A stretch of DNA of 64,000 bases from Bacillota bacterium (lineage in GTDB: Bacteria > Bacillota > Clostridia > Acetivibrionales > DSM-1351): assembly GCA_023393115.1 (NCBI GenBank), contig JAEWMS010000028.1, forward strand, positions 1 through 64,000, written 5' to 3'. Position numbers and translations under genes: made by a program. Below are positions 6,885 through 16,629 of this stretch, piece by piece. Below the pieces are notes generated by a model that saw only the letters and a list, made by a program, of their open reading frames with translations, made no database searches and had not been told where the DNA came from. Within the stretch, counting starts at the first letter, position 1. The number at the start of each line of letters is the position of its first letter.

Positions 6885-8270
6885 TTAACCGTATAATGAT
6901 ATTCTCTTTTGCTCGTCACAGGCTATATTCTTTTTCTTCCCCTCAAGCTGAGTAACCAGAAGCAATTTTCCGTTCCACAAATCCACCAGATGCTTTAGTG
7001 TTTCATAGGCATAGCTTAGTTCCAGTTCACGGCCATCATATTCGTGGGTAAGAATCAGAGTGTTGTCCTTCTGGCTCCATTCTTCAACCCTTATTGTGGG
7101 AATGCTTCCGATTCCAACAGTGTTACACAGAGTATCTCTGACAAGCTGCCAGCCGTCGTCATCCGACACTTCCGAAACCATATAATCATTACCAGCCGTA
7201 ACATACTCAAACAGGTTCATTTCACTGCATAATTGCTGAGTCAGATACCTTCTGATAAAAGACTGATCCCTCTCTGTCTCCCTGATTTCAAAAATCTTCT
7301 TTGGCCCGTACTTTTCATTAAGGCTTTCAAATATCTTAAAACCGATAAAGTAAGGATTAATACTGGATTTCAGCGGACGAATTACTTCATTGTGTCTTCT
7401 TAAAAACTCAATATGCATACTCTGTGGCAGTTCCAGCTTACTCATAATATTGTAATGCCAAAAACTTGCCCAGCCCTCATTCATTATTTTTGTTTCTATC
7501 TGAGGAAGAAAGTATTGTGCCTCCTCCCTTACTATAGCCAAAATATCCTTTTCCCAGTCCTGCAATCTTCCGTATTCTATTACAAATTTCAGTATATCCT
7601 CCTGAGGTTCTTCAGGTATCTTGATTTCTTGCAGAGTATTACCGGCATCCTGGTCGCTTCTATTGGAATACCTCTCAAGATAGGGGAAGTCCTTGTTGTT
7701 CTCGGTAAGTGCAGATATATTTTTTTCAGGTTTAGAGGCTCTATTCTGGAACTCTACTACCCGCTCAGTCTGAAGCTTAACAGCATGAGCTGCATTTAAT
7801 ATCCTTTCGACCTGCGTATATCCTATGCTGGGATCGGATATATATTCCCTTATCCTGTTGGCATGGTTCTTGAACATCTCAACGGTATACTCTGCCTTTG
7901 TCCCCAGTTTAAATAACCTGTTATTCTTGAAAAAATCGTTATGTGCGTATACATGGGCAATTGTCAGTACTTGAAGTAAAAGTGAATTATCCTTCATAAG
8001 ATATGCCAGACAGGGATTTGAGTTAATAACCATTTCATAGGGCAGCCCTGTAAGGTTATACTTGTGCAGTGTTTTTATTCTCTCATAAGATTTCCCGTAG
8101 CTCCAATGGGGGTAATGTGAAGGCATCCCCACATAGGACTCATATCCGATCATATCCTCATAATTTATTATCTCAAATTCCTGATTATAGTAGTCAAGTC
8201 CACAATCTTTGGCAATACGTTCAATACGTTCATTCCAATATTCCAAATCTGCTATGCTGAAGTCGGTCAT
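6885..8270 (-). CDS. spoVR: SpoVR family protein
   Basis: This 461-residue protein belongs to the SpoVR/YcgB family, required for normal spore cortex in Bacillus. It spans the whole family length, with the typical N-terminal DLEYWNERIERIA and the conserved MNEGWASFWHYNIM and INPYFIGFKIFE blocks. The ATG at 8270 overlaps the end of yhbH by 4 bp (ATGA) and uses a GGAGG ribosome site inside yhbH. It is the third gene of the prkA-yhbH-spoVR unit, conserved from Bacillus to E. coli (yeaG-yeaH-ycgB). The biochemical activity is not known. In spore formers the operon is expected in the mother cell under sigma-E, but no clear sigma-E promoter was identified here. Confidence 0.96.
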   Translation of the reverse strand: MTDFSIADLEYWNERIERIAKDCGLDYYNQEFEIINYEDMIGYESYVGMPSHYPHWSYGKSYERIKTLHKYNLTGLPYEMVINSNPCLAYLMKDNSLLLQVLTIAHVYAHNDFFKNNRLFKLGTKAEYTVEMFKNHANRIREYISDPSIGYTQVERILNAAHAVKLQTERVVEFQNRASKPEKNISALTENNKDFPYLERYSNRSDQDAGNTLQEIKIPEEPQEDILKFVIEYGRLQDWEKDILAIVREEAQYFLPQIETKIMNEGWASFWHYNIMSKLELPQSMHIEFLRRHNEVIRPLKSSINPYFIGFKIFESLNEKYGPKKIFEIRETERDQSFIRRYLTQQLCSEMNLFEYVTAGNDYMVSEVSDDDGWQLVRDTLCNTVGIGSIPTIRVEEWSQKDNTLILTHEYDGRELELSYAYETLKHLVDLWNGKLLLVTQLEGKKKNIACDEQKRISLYG

Positions 8271-9517
8271 AAAGCCTCCTTTCCTCCTTTTTCAAGGAGC
8301 TTTTTTAAAGCAGGAAGTACATCTTCCTTTTTGTTTATGGATATGGCAGCAAAATTCCTGCTGTCTATTTTACTCTGAAGCTCTGATTTGATAGTGCTTC
8401 CCATATTGTAATATCCTGGCACGATTTCACCGTAGCCGAACAGGTTGCAAACCTCGCAAAGCCTTTTTGCCGAGTCCACGGCTTTCTTATTATCTTCTGA
8501 CCAATTATCTCCGTCACTGCAATGAAATGCGTAGATATTCCAGTTCGACGGGCTGTATCTTTCAGATATTATATCCAAGGCCTTCTCGTAGCCGCTGCTA
8601 ATATATGTTCCGCCAGATTCTCCACGGTGAAAGAACTCCTTTTCATTAACTTCCTTGGCTGTAGTGGTATGAGCTATAAAGACAACTTCTACATTAGTGT
8701 ATTTTAACTGCAGGAATTGATAAAGAAGAAAGTAAAAGCTTCTTGCCAGATACTTCTTTGTCTGGTCCATGGAACCCGACACATCCATAATACAGAGTAC
8801 AACCGCATTATAATCCCTTTTACTGTCTTCCTTTATCCTGTAATACCTTAAATCATCTTCAATAAATGGAAATCTATTTTTAGCCAATTCGAAATTTAGA
8901 GTAGTATTTGTAGTATTTTCAATCTCATCAATACTGTCTAATTCATTATCGGTATTGTTTTCACTCTGATTCTGTCCGAGCTCATTCAGAGCGCGTTTTG
9001 TAGCCTGCTTACGCTTGATTTTTTCTATGGCAGAACGCTTTTTTGCCAATCGGGGAGGAATCCCCTTGTGCTGATAGCCAAGTTTTCTATAGCTTTTTTC
9101 CTCCAGTTGGGATAGCTGCTTTTTATCAATATCCGGAAGGTTTAAATCATCGAAGAGGTACCTTATCACCTCTTCGATGGTTATTTCGGTCTCGTATATT
9201 TCCTCCCCCTCCTGGTTGCCTGCCTTACCTTTTCCGTTACCATTCTGGGCTTCCCCCGAAAATTTATCCCCTCTTTTTTCATTGCCATTCCCCGAGCCAA
9301 CACCCGGCTTATTTTTACCATAAACAAATTGAAATTCCTTAATACCTCTTATTGGAATCTTAATTTTTCTATCCCTGCTTTTTCCAATGATACTCTCTTC
9401 GGCTATTATGTTTCCAAGGTTCTTTTTTATTGATTCTTCAACTAATTCCCTGTGTCTTCGCCGGTCTTCGGCTGATCGGTCCCTCCCGCCGCTGCTGTTT
9501 TCTCTGAATATAGCCAT
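8267..9517 (-). CDS. yhbH: Sporulation protein YhbH (DUF444 / YeaH family)
   Basis: This 416-residue protein has a long basic, low-complexity N-terminal half and a C-terminal von Willebrand A-like domain. The domain opens with a metal-site motif, CIMDVSGSMDQ, near residues 242-252. An Asn/Gly/Lys-rich segment at about 72-105 is likely disordered. The ATG follows GGGAGGATATAATT. It overlaps spoVR and lies 15 bp from prkA, forming one operon. Family members are linked genetically to the PrkA kinase, probably as a partner or substrate; that is family knowledge, and no enzymatic role is visible. Confidence 0.95.
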   Translation of the reverse strand: MAIFRENSSGGRDRSAEDRRRHRELVEESIKKNLGNIIAEESIIGKSRDRKIKIPIRGIKEFQFVYGKNKPGVGSGNGNEKRGDKFSGEAQNGNGKGKAGNQEGEEIYETEITIEEVIRYLFDDLNLPDIDKKQLSQLEEKSYRKLGYQHKGIPPRLAKKRSAIEKIKRKQATKRALNELGQNQSENNTDNELDSIDEIENTTNTTLNFELAKNRFPFIEDDLRYYRIKEDSKRDYNAVVLCIMDVSGSMDQTKKYLARSFYFLLYQFLQLKYTNVEVVFIAHTTTAKEVNEKEFFHRGESGGTYISSGYEKALDIISERYSPSNWNIYAFHCSDGDNWSEDNKKAVDSAKRLCEVCNLFGYGEIVPGYYNMGSTIKSELQSKIDSRNFAAISINKKEDVLPALKKLLEKGGKEAL

Positions 9518-9532
9518 AATTATATCCTCCCA

Positions 9533-11467
9533 TTAATCCTTCCAAAGGTTATTGGCAGCATATTTCAGTATCACATTGCAGCAATGGTCGCAGTAACCGT
9601 TCTTTTTCATCTCTTCAACCATGGTGTTATACTTTTGGGTCTGCTCCTTATCTCTTACCTTGGCCTGAGTAATAATCCTGCTAAGGTCTCTCACTGATGT
9701 GGTAAGCTTCTTTTCAATAGCATCCTTTAGCGGCTCATAGCTGGTATAATCGAGGCTGCCCCCATTTCTCATAACAAAAAACATGTAGGCCGTTACATCG
9801 GAGCGGAACCCTTTTACGGCAGTATCGGAGATACCTATTTGCTCCTCAATTGATCTCATGAATTTCTCATCGGGTTCCAGTTCTTCCCCGGTATTTTTAT
9901 CCTTTATTTTTGTCTTATTAACAAATGCCTCGGCATGATCCAGATAATTGTTGAACAAACTCTCAGCCTGTTCTCTGTAGCCGTGTATGAAGGCTTTGGT
10001 TACTTCCTTTTCCAGTATTTTGTTGTACTCCTTCTTTACCGTGTCGTAAATTAACCTTAAGTATCTTTCCTTCTCGTCATCACCTATTCCCAGCTCTTTT
10101 ACTGACTTTATCAGCGATTCCATCACTGCAATGGGATTTATACAGTCATTATCTGATTCAGACAGGGCCGTATCCAGAGCTTTCATAATAAATCTTGTTG
10201 AAATACCTGTCATACCCTCTCTTGGCGCCTCTTCACGGAGTTCAAAAATATCTATTTTTCTTGTCATACCCTTTTCGAGAATTTCCTCACCATTATAAAT
10301 CTTCAACTTGGTCATGGGGTCCACTTTGTTGGACGGACTAAGCCTTGTTAGAATTGCAAACATTGAAGCGATTTCTATGGTATGGGGGGCAATATGGGCT
10401 TTGAATTTACTTTTCGAGAGCATCTTTTCATATATTTTTATTTCTTCACATAATTCCAAACAGTAAGGAACTTCAATCCTGACAATTCTGTCAAGAATGG
10501 CTTCATTTGTATGGTCTGACTTAAACTTGTTCCATTCGGCCTCATTTGAATGTGCCAGTATCACTCCGTCGAAGTATATCATTGCACCTTTTCCCGGAGA
10601 AGGAATTGATTTTTCCTGGGTTGCGGTAATCATTGTATGCAGATATTCTGTCTCGTTTTTAAAGACTTCAATAAATTCCACAATTCCACGATTACCTGCA
10701 TTGAAGGCACCGTTAAGGGACAATACTCTCGGGTCATCCTCCGGGTAAAGATCAATTTTTGAAATATCAACGCTTCCTGTTAGTATTGAAGAGTCCTGAT
10801 TATTGGGATCAACGGGTGGAACTACTCCTATTCCCTTTCTTGAACGTATTGAGAACCCCACTGATTCTACAGGAAATCTCTCATACTCTCCTCCATAATC
10901 ATTCTTTAGTCTATATCTGCATACGGGGCATAAATCACCCTCTATTTTAACGTGAAGTGTTTCCTCGAACTCTCTTCTAAGGTGTTTAGGAACAAGATGT
11001 AAAGGCTCTTCCCTCATAGGGCAGCCCTTTAGTGCATAGATAGGCGGTGCCATTTCAAGTGCTCTTTTCAGTACTTCCATCAGTGAAGATTTTCCCGCAC
11101 CTACAGGACCTACAAGATATAAGACCTGTCGGGCCTCCTCACCTGCCATGGCTGCAGAATGAAAATATCTGACTATTTTCATAATAGTCTTATCAATACC
11201 AAAAAAATCCTCCTCAAAAAAGGCATACTTTTTGATTATATCATTTCCATAAATTCTTCTTAACCTTGGATTCTCATCTGTTCGAACCACCTCGGCTCCT
11301 TTTGATACTATAAGTTCGTACAACCTTTGATGAGCAAGAACAGCCACCTCTGGATTTGATTTTACCAACTGAAGATACTCAAGAAATGAGCTTTCAAAAT
11401 TCTTTTTTACCCTATCATACCTATCCTTTTGAATCATTGCTTTGAAGTCAAACTCCGGTGTGGTCAT
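9533..11467 (-). CDS. prkA: PrkA family serine protein kinase / AAA ATPase
   Basis: This 644-residue protein has an N-terminal AAA module with Walker A GPVGAGKS (120-127) and a C-terminal PrkA kinase-like domain. A CPVCRYRL motif and a terminal CDHCC cluster suggest metal binding. PrkA proteins phosphorylate or otherwise act on sporulation and stress proteins; Bacillus PrkA is linked to sigma-K-dependent expression. The ATG at 11467 is chosen because AGGTTT precedes it and MTTPEFDFKAMIQKDRYD matches family starts; the in-frame upstream extension to 11566 lacks such support. It is the first gene of the operon with yhbH and spoVR. A terminator at 11629-11682 isolates it from the radical SAM gene upstream. 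Confidence 0.95.
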   Translation of the reverse strand: MTTPEFDFKAMIQKDRYDRVKKNFESSFLEYLQLVKSNPEVAVLAHQRLYELIVSKGAEVVRTDENPRLRRIYGNDIIKKYAFFEEDFFGIDKTIMKIVRYFHSAAMAGEEARQVLYLVGPVGAGKSSLMEVLKRALEMAPPIYALKGCPMREEPLHLVPKHLRREFEETLHVKIEGDLCPVCRYRLKNDYGGEYERFPVESVGFSIRSRKGIGVVPPVDPNNQDSSILTGSVDISKIDLYPEDDPRVLSLNGAFNAGNRGIVEFIEVFKNETEYLHTMITATQEKSIPSPGKGAMIYFDGVILAHSNEAEWNKFKSDHTNEAILDRIVRIEVPYCLELCEEIKIYEKMLSKSKFKAHIAPHTIEIASMFAILTRLSPSNKVDPMTKLKIYNGEEILEKGMTRKIDIFELREEAPREGMTGISTRFIMKALDTALSESDNDCINPIAVMESLIKSVKELGIGDDEKERYLRLIYDTVKKEYNKILEKEVTKAFIHGYREQAESLFNNYLDHAEAFVNKTKIKDKNTGEELEPDEKFMRSIEEQIGISDTAVKGFRSDVTAYMFFVMRNGGSLDYTSYEPLKDAIEKKLTTSVRDLSRIITQAKVRDKEQTQKYNTMVEEMKKNGYCDHCCNVILKYAANNLWKD

Positions 11468-11628
11468 CTGGAAACCTCCCTTTTTACCTGGTAGATTAAA
11501 GGAACAAACTGTTTTACTGTCATTATAATCAGCATTTGTCAATTTGTTCCTGATATAATATCTCATTTAAAAATATATGTGAATAATCTTAAAATATTAT
11601 CAAATACCAACTTTTCGTGCGCGGATGC

Positions 11629-11682
11629 AAAAAACCTGTCTTAGATTATCCGGGTTAACCAGAATTTCTAAACAGGTTTTTT
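11629..11682. terminator. Bidirectional terminator between the radical SAM gene and prkA
   Basis: AAAAAACCTGT (11629-11639) pairs with ACAGGTTTTTT (11672-11682). The loop contains a further TTAGA/TCTAA pairing. A-runs and T-runs on both sides allow use on the minus strand, as needed for the gene ending at 11758. Confidence 0.75.
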
Positions 11683-11757
11683 CATTATATGCACAAGTCA
11701 AGTTTTAGGATGCTTTCAGGTATAGGCAGATAATCCTTTAGCCACCGCTTTTATACG

Positions 11758-13488
11758 TCAATTAATATAAGTTACAACAATACTCCGATATTTCCCATGT
11801 ATGGGATCCTTATGTTGATAGTCAAACATCAGGATTTCATCAGGGGCTGTCAATTTGTGCAGTGACACAAAAAATACTCTTTTTATCATATTTTTAGCTG
11901 ATAAACCTATGGCATCAGGAAGATATTCCTTAATAAAATTTTCACTTTTAAGAAATTCATGAGCTAGGTTGTTTGGTAATAAGTCAAACTGAGCTTTTAT
12001 TGCCTCTGGAATTGCACAGGAGCTGTCTGATGAGAGGAAATCAAACACCATAGCCTGTCGGAATTTCTCCAGATCAATTTTTTCAGATAAGTCTGACTTA
12101 ACAAAATTAAACAGAACAGCTATGTTCTCACGGTAGGATACAGGCCTTTCAAGGTATCTGTTTTCCCTGCAATAGACAGATAATTGTCTGAATAATTCAT
12201 AGAAATCTCCTGAATATATAATTTCCAGCATTTCAAGAGACTTTGAAAATCGCCCAGAATTAAAGTATCTCTCCACGACCTCCTCAATATCTTTCAAGCT
12301 CAGAATATCCCTGAAACTGATGTATTTATTTTCGAGAAATTCATAGGGAGAATAATCTCTAAAGCTGTATCCGTGCTTATCAGCTTCCCTTCGTATTTTC
12401 GAACCCTTTAGCATTTTCAAGAAGCCTAGTTGAAGCTGATGAGGTCTCATTGCGTAAACATCATTGAAGGATTTCTTGAAGGAATTAATATCTTCATAGG
12501 GTAAACCCGCAATCAGATCCAAATGTACATGTATATTTCCGTTTACCAGTATTTCCTTTACATTCCCCTTAAGCTTGTCCAGGTCGGTTACCCGTTCTAT
12601 TTCATTAAGTGTTTGAGAATTTGTAGTTTGGAGGCCAATCTCCAGCTGAATTCTGCCCTTTGGAGCTCTCCCCAGCAAATCCAGCAGCTCTTGGTCAAAC
12701 AGGTCAGCAGCTGCTTCAAAATGAAAGACTGTGTTACAACTTAAAGATATAATATATTCTATGATTTCTTTTGCTCTTTTTCTGTTACAGTTAAAAGTCC
12801 GGTCAACAAATTTTATTAACTTCGGTTTGTAGCTTACAAGCTTTTCAAGATCGTCTTTTACCCTATCCAATGAAAAAAATCTGACACCTTTAAAGGTTGA
12901 TGAAATGCAATAGGAGCAGGAAAATGGGCAACCTCTTGATGATTCATAATATATAATCCTATTCTCTGTTGAAGTTAAAAGCTCATTGGTATAAGGAGAA
13001 GTAAGGCTGTCCAATTGAGATACTAAATTAAAGCCCTCTCTGTAAACAACCTGTCCATCCTCCCTGTAAGCAATGCCGGAAAGTTTTTTATATTCTTGTG
13101 AGCAATTTTCAATGGAATTTATTATTACCGGGAATATTTCCTCTCCCTCACCGCACAATACAAAGTCTACACTCTCATTTTCCTTCAAGACTTCTTCGGC
13201 AGTATAGGAAACCTCCGGGCCTCCAAATATAATTATGCACTCAGGTAAAAGTTTTTTTATTTCCCTTGATAGCAACCCTACTGGTTCAATATTCCATATA
13301 TAGCAGGAAAAAGCCAAAACATCAGGCTTCTCCAGGTATATCCCCGAGAGGATATCATCTTTATTATCGTTAATTGTAAACTCCCTTATTGAAGTATTAG
13401 CACAGTTTTTCAAACTTGCTTTTAGATACCATACCGCCAGACAGGTATGAATGTATTTCGAATTAATTCCAACCAACAATGTTTTCAT
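11758..13488 (-). CDS. B12-binding-domain radical SAM protein (DUF4080 type)
   Basis: This 576-residue enzyme has an N-terminal cobalamin-binding-like Rossmann domain (about 1-140, MKTLLVGINSKYIHTCLAVW). A radical SAM barrel follows, with the cluster motif RGCPFSCSYC (Cys187, 191, 194). The C-terminal region resembles DUF4080. Such proteins use a [4Fe-4S] cluster and S-adenosylmethionine, often for methyl transfer or ring rearrangements. The substrate is unknown for most of the group, and nothing nearby identifies it. It is monocistronic, with the carboxypeptidase gene upstream and a terminator downstream. The start MKTLLVGINS is well conserved in the family. Confidence 0.9.
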   Translation of the reverse strand: MKTLLVGINSKYIHTCLAVWYLKASLKNCANTSIREFTINDNKDDILSGIYLEKPDVLAFSCYIWNIEPVGLLSREIKKLLPECIIIFGGPEVSYTAEEVLKENESVDFVLCGEGEEIFPVIINSIENCSQEYKKLSGIAYREDGQVVYREGFNLVSQLDSLTSPYTNELLTSTENRIIYYESSRGCPFSCSYCISSTFKGVRFFSLDRVKDDLEKLVSYKPKLIKFVDRTFNCNRKRAKEIIEYIISLSCNTVFHFEAAADLFDQELLDLLGRAPKGRIQLEIGLQTTNSQTLNEIERVTDLDKLKGNVKEILVNGNIHVHLDLIAGLPYEDINSFKKSFNDVYAMRPHQLQLGFLKMLKGSKIRREADKHGYSFRDYSPYEFLENKYISFRDILSLKDIEEVVERYFNSGRFSKSLEMLEIIYSGDFYELFRQLSVYCRENRYLERPVSYRENIAVLFNFVKSDLSEKIDLEKFRQAMVFDFLSSDSSCAIPEAIKAQFDLLPNNLAHEFLKSENFIKEYLPDAIGLSAKNMIKRVFFVSLHKLTAPDEILMFDYQHKDPIHGKYRSIVVTYIN

Positions 13489-13596
13489 TTATACTTCAAC
13501 AGTTTTCAGAAACAGACCTTCAGTTTCTCTCAAACCAGCCTCCACAAAAATAGTTTATTATAGTTCAAAGCGACTTCTATTATTATGCCAAATTTA

Positions 13597-14805
13597 TCAG
13601 TTATGTACAAGTCCGGCCCATGTTCTGAAAATAGTATCAAAATAATAATAAAAATCTTTTCTTTCAACTGTTTCATAAATTTTTAGGTCTGTTGTGGCTA
13701 AAACCTTTCCTTCCAGAACAAAATCTACCGTTCCGACTTTTGTATTCGGTATTAGCGGAGCTTCAACCTTATCAGGAATATTATATACTATCTTCACATT
13801 GTTAACCTCATCCGGCTTAAGAGGTATAGTTATATCCACATCAGAATATAGAGAAACTTTACCAATCTTACCTTTATGTATGTTAACCTCCTGCAATTGC
13901 TGACCTCTTTTCAGGTAATCATAATTTTTATAGTTATCGAAAGCATAATCCAGCAGTATCTTGCTGTTTTGGGCCCTTATTGTTCGTGTGGGACAGCCAA
14001 GTACAATGGAAATAATTTTCCAGTTGTCTCTGGTTGCCGATGTTACAAGACATCTCCCAGCCTGCCCCGTATAACCGGTTTTTACCCCGTCAGCCCACGG
14101 ATAAAGTCCTAACATTTCATTAGTATTGGTAATATCTTTACCATTGAAAACTGAGTATCTGGTGCCAACAATCCTACAAAATTTCTCATTTTTTAAAGCG
14201 TACTGGGTAATAAGGGCAAGATCATAGGGAGTTGAGTAGTGCTGTGGGTCATCCAGTCCATGGGGTGTTACAAAGTTAGTATTAACTGCACCAATTTCGG
14301 CAGCCTTTCGGTTCATCATTTCAGCAAAAAGCTCCACCGAACCTCCGATATGTTCTGCTATGGCTATAGCTGCATCATTTCCGGAACGAAGCATCATTGC
14401 ATACATCAGATCTTTAAGCTTATAGGTTTTCCCCGCTATAAGATTAACTGTTGATCCACCTATTGCAGCAGCCCTCTTGCTAATTAATACATCTTCTTCA
14501 TCATTCCCATTTTCAAGTGCCACAATAGCTGTCATTATTTTTGTTGTACTGGCTATTGAATGCCTTGTAAAAGCATTTTTTTCATATAGAATTCTGCCGC
14601 TTTCGGTATCCATTACAATTGCTGCACCGGCAGAAATTCTGGGCAGCTTCCCTCCCGTGGTTTCAAGAATATCTTCACCGGTAAAACCGTTAATCTGTTC
14701 ATCTTCGCTTGTATCATCCGCTGAAACTTCATTAGTACATAAAACACAGGACAAAATGATAGCAAAAATCAATACTAATCTAAAAGTTTTTCTCACAAGC
14801 CTCAC
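13597..14805 (-). CDS. D-alanyl-D-alanine carboxypeptidase (PBP5/DacF-like)
   Basis: This 402-residue secreted low-molecular-weight penicillin-binding protein trims the terminal D-Ala from peptidoglycan stem peptides. A signal peptide spans about 1-29. The serine peptidase S11 motifs are SxxK at 86-89 (SIASTTKI), SGN at 141-143 and KTG at 242-244. A C-terminal beta domain and an amphipathic tail (about 370-402) could anchor it to the membrane. The start is GTG at 14805, with a second GTG three codons later; both have imperfect ribosome sites. In spore formers related enzymes (DacB, DacF) adjust cortex cross-linking, but the vegetative DacA role cannot be excluded. Confidence 0.94.
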   Translation of the reverse strand: MRLVRKTFRLVLIFAIILSCVLCTNEVSADDTSEDEQINGFTGEDILETTGGKLPRISAGAAIVMDTESGRILYEKNAFTRHSIASTTKIMTAIVALENGNDEEDVLISKRAAAIGGSTVNLIAGKTYKLKDLMYAMMLRSGNDAAIAIAEHIGGSVELFAEMMNRKAAEIGAVNTNFVTPHGLDDPQHYSTPYDLALITQYALKNEKFCRIVGTRYSVFNGKDITNTNEMLGLYPWADGVKTGYTGQAGRCLVTSATRDNWKIISIVLGCPTRTIRAQNSKILLDYAFDNYKNYDYLKRGQQLQEVNIHKGKIGKVSLYSDVDITIPLKPDEVNNVKIVYNIPDKVEAPLIPNTKVGTVDFVLEGKVLATTDLKIYETVERKDFYYYFDTIFRTWAGLVHN

Positions 14806-15156
14806 ATCCCCAGCTTTCCAATTAAAATATAGAATTCCATTTTCGGCTTCAGAAAAGTTTTCTTACCGTATATGCATAAAAGAGGCATAGGAGTTACCAC
14901 CCGGAGTGTAATCCATATACTCCTTTAACCTCGTTATAATAATATGAAAACAGTATTTCGTTTATAACGTCAATGAAAATTAAATTAATAAAAATAAAAT
15001 CAAACATTTAGTAATAAGTTTCGTAAAATAATATGTGTCAAAAATGAAAAAATTTGTTTGGATTGACACCTATCATTTAACCCAAATGTTGTTTATTATA
15101 TAATAAGAGTAACTACTGGATTAAGATTTATCATCTTTGGAGGCTTAGGAAGAAAA
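14806..15156. other. Divergent intergenic region between the carboxypeptidase and glycosyltransferase genes
   Basis: This 351-bp AT-rich region holds a candidate promoter for the rightward gene (15076-15104). No certain promoter for the leftward gene was found. No repeats or stable hairpins were noted. Confidence 0.6.
15076..15104 (+). promoter_or_regulatory. Candidate sigma-A promoter for the glycosyltransferase gene
   Basis: A perfect TATAAT at 15099-15104 is preceded by a 17-bp spacer and TTTAAC (15076-15081), a poor -35. A TTGACA at 15063-15068 is too far upstream for standard spacing. The gene start is about 53 bp downstream. Confidence 0.35.
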
Positions 15157-16347
15157 ATGAGAAATGTAGTAATAATTTCATCAGAATACACTGGTCACGG
15201 GCACAAAAGTATAAGTGAATCATTGATGGAACAGTTTGATTTGCAGGATGATGTTAATGTTAATGTTATAGATGGTTTTGAATTAGGCGGAAATATGTGG
15301 GTTAAGGTAGGCAAATCCTACGGGTTGGTAACAAGAAATGCCAAGGAACTCTGGAAACTGGCATGGAGAATTTCAAAACGTAATCCTTCGTTTATACACG
15401 AATTTACCGAATTAACAATACGTGAAAATTTCTTAAATATGCTCAGAAAGCTTAAGCCCGATTTAATACTTTCTGTCCATCCGGTTTTTAACTCACCTAT
15501 ACTTAATATACTTAAAGAATATAGAATAAATATACCTTTTGCTATTTTTGTGGCTGATCTGGTAAGTATATCTCCATTGTGGGCTGATAAAAGAGCTGAT
15601 TGCATTATTTGCCCGACTAAGGAGGCGATGGAGAGATGCCGGGGCTTTGGTGTTCCTGAAGATAAGATTAAAGTTATTGGATTTCCCGTAAGATCAAGAT
15701 TTACCCAGCACATAAGTCAGGGGATTCAAAAACCCGACTACAATCTGGAGAGACCTCTCGAATGCTTGATTATGAGTGGCGGAGAAGGTTCCGGAGATAT
15801 GAGCAGCGTTTCAAAAATCCTTCTTGATAATTTTAATTGTAATGTGAGTATCATTGCAGGAAGAAATGAAACAATGAAGGAGAAATTGGAGAAATCACTT
15901 TTGCAGCAGTACCCCGGTAGAGTTGAGATTTACGGGTATGTTACAAATATTCAGGAACATATGCTGAAATCAGATATTGCCTTTACAAGAGGCAGTCCAA
16001 ATGTAATGATGGAAGCCATTGCTTGTAATGTGCCTTTGATAATTACAGGAGCTTTACCCGGGCAGGAGCAGGAAAATCCAGACTTTGCTGTGAACAATAA
16101 GCTGGGCATCTTCTGTGAAGACCTTTCAAACCTGTCAGCAATGGTTTCAGAACTTCTGTCAGACGGTGCTAAAGGATTAAATGAGATAAAACAGGCTCAA
16201 AGAGATTTCTTTGATCATGATTCTGCAAAAAAAATTGTTGAAACTTCTTTAGGTCTTATCAGGAACGAAGTATTCATTTTTCCTTCAGAACTTCGCCGTA
16301 AAAAAAGATTTTTAAGATTAAAACTGCAATCCCGCAGAAGTTCATAG
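15157..16347 (+). CDS. Processive diacylglycerol glycosyltransferase-like protein (GT28, UgtP/MGDG synthase family)
   Basis: This 396-residue GT-B enzyme is predicted to move a sugar from a UDP-sugar to diacylglycerol at the inner membrane, making glycolipid or a lipoteichoic acid anchor. The N-terminal EYTGHGHKS motif (8-16) corresponds to the G-x-GH lipid-acceptor signature of MGDG synthases. The C-terminal nucleotide-sugar site includes RGSPNVMMEAI and PGQEQEN. The ATG follows an AGGAAG ribosome site. It is one of the few plus-strand genes, monocistronic, with its own terminator. It could also be a MurG-like transferase of other function; the glycolipid role is the more likely one. Confidence 0.85.
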   Translation: MRNVVIISSEYTGHGHKSISESLMEQFDLQDDVNVNVIDGFELGGNMWVKVGKSYGLVTRNAKELWKLAWRISKRNPSFIHEFTELTIRENFLNMLRKLKPDLILSVHPVFNSPILNILKEYRINIPFAIFVADLVSISPLWADKRADCIICPTKEAMERCRGFGVPEDKIKVIGFPVRSRFTQHISQGIQKPDYNLERPLECLIMSGGEGSGDMSSVSKILLDNFNCNVSIIAGRNETMKEKLEKSLLQQYPGRVEIYGYVTNIQEHMLKSDIAFTRGSPNVMMEAIACNVPLIITGALPGQEQENPDFAVNNKLGIFCEDLSNLSAMVSELLSDGAKGLNEIKQAQRDFFDHDSAKKIVETSLGLIRNEVFIFPSELRRKKRFLRLKLQSRRSS

Positions 16348-16371
16348 ATTGAGAATAGACTGATATTACTA

Positions 16372-16408
16372 AAAACACCTCATTTCCATACAGGGAAAGA
16401 GGTGTTTT
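16372..16408 (+). terminator. Terminator of the glycosyltransferase gene
   Basis: AAAACACCTC (16372-16381) pairs with GAGGTGTTTT (16399-16408), with further pairing in the loop (TTTCC/GGGAAA). It starts 25 bp after the stop codon. Confidence 0.85.
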
Positions 16409-16547
16409 GCTATTTCAACAATAAATAAATAAAATATAAAAACATTTAAAATTCAATTTTTTATATTTTTGTTGTTTGTTTGTAAAAATCTTGTAATTTC
16501 AATAGGAAAACTAAACATTGACTTTTAGCACAGGCTAAACAATAAAA

Positions 16548-16593
16548 AAAACTCCAGGCACATAAACTTAATTGCTTATTTGCCTGGAGTTTT
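16548..16593 (-). terminator. Terminator of the uracil permease gene
   Basis: AAAACTCCAGGCA (16548-16560) pairs perfectly with TGCCTGGAGTTTT (16581-16593). The A-run to the left gives a U-tract on the minus strand. Between this and the 16372-16408 hairpin lies only AT-rich sequence. Confidence 0.85.
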
Positions 16594-16629
16594 GGATTTA
16601 GTTTTTATTTGAATTTTATTATTTATTGG

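Noticed and set aside
14863..14916. Possible 17-codon leader peptide before the carboxypeptidase gene
   Set aside because: The Shine-Dalgarno lies only three bases from the ATG and no attenuator structure was seen.
15063..15068. Consensus TTGACA as the -35 for the glycosyltransferase gene
   Set aside because: No acceptable -10 at 16-18 bp; the perfect TATAAT is about 30 bp away.
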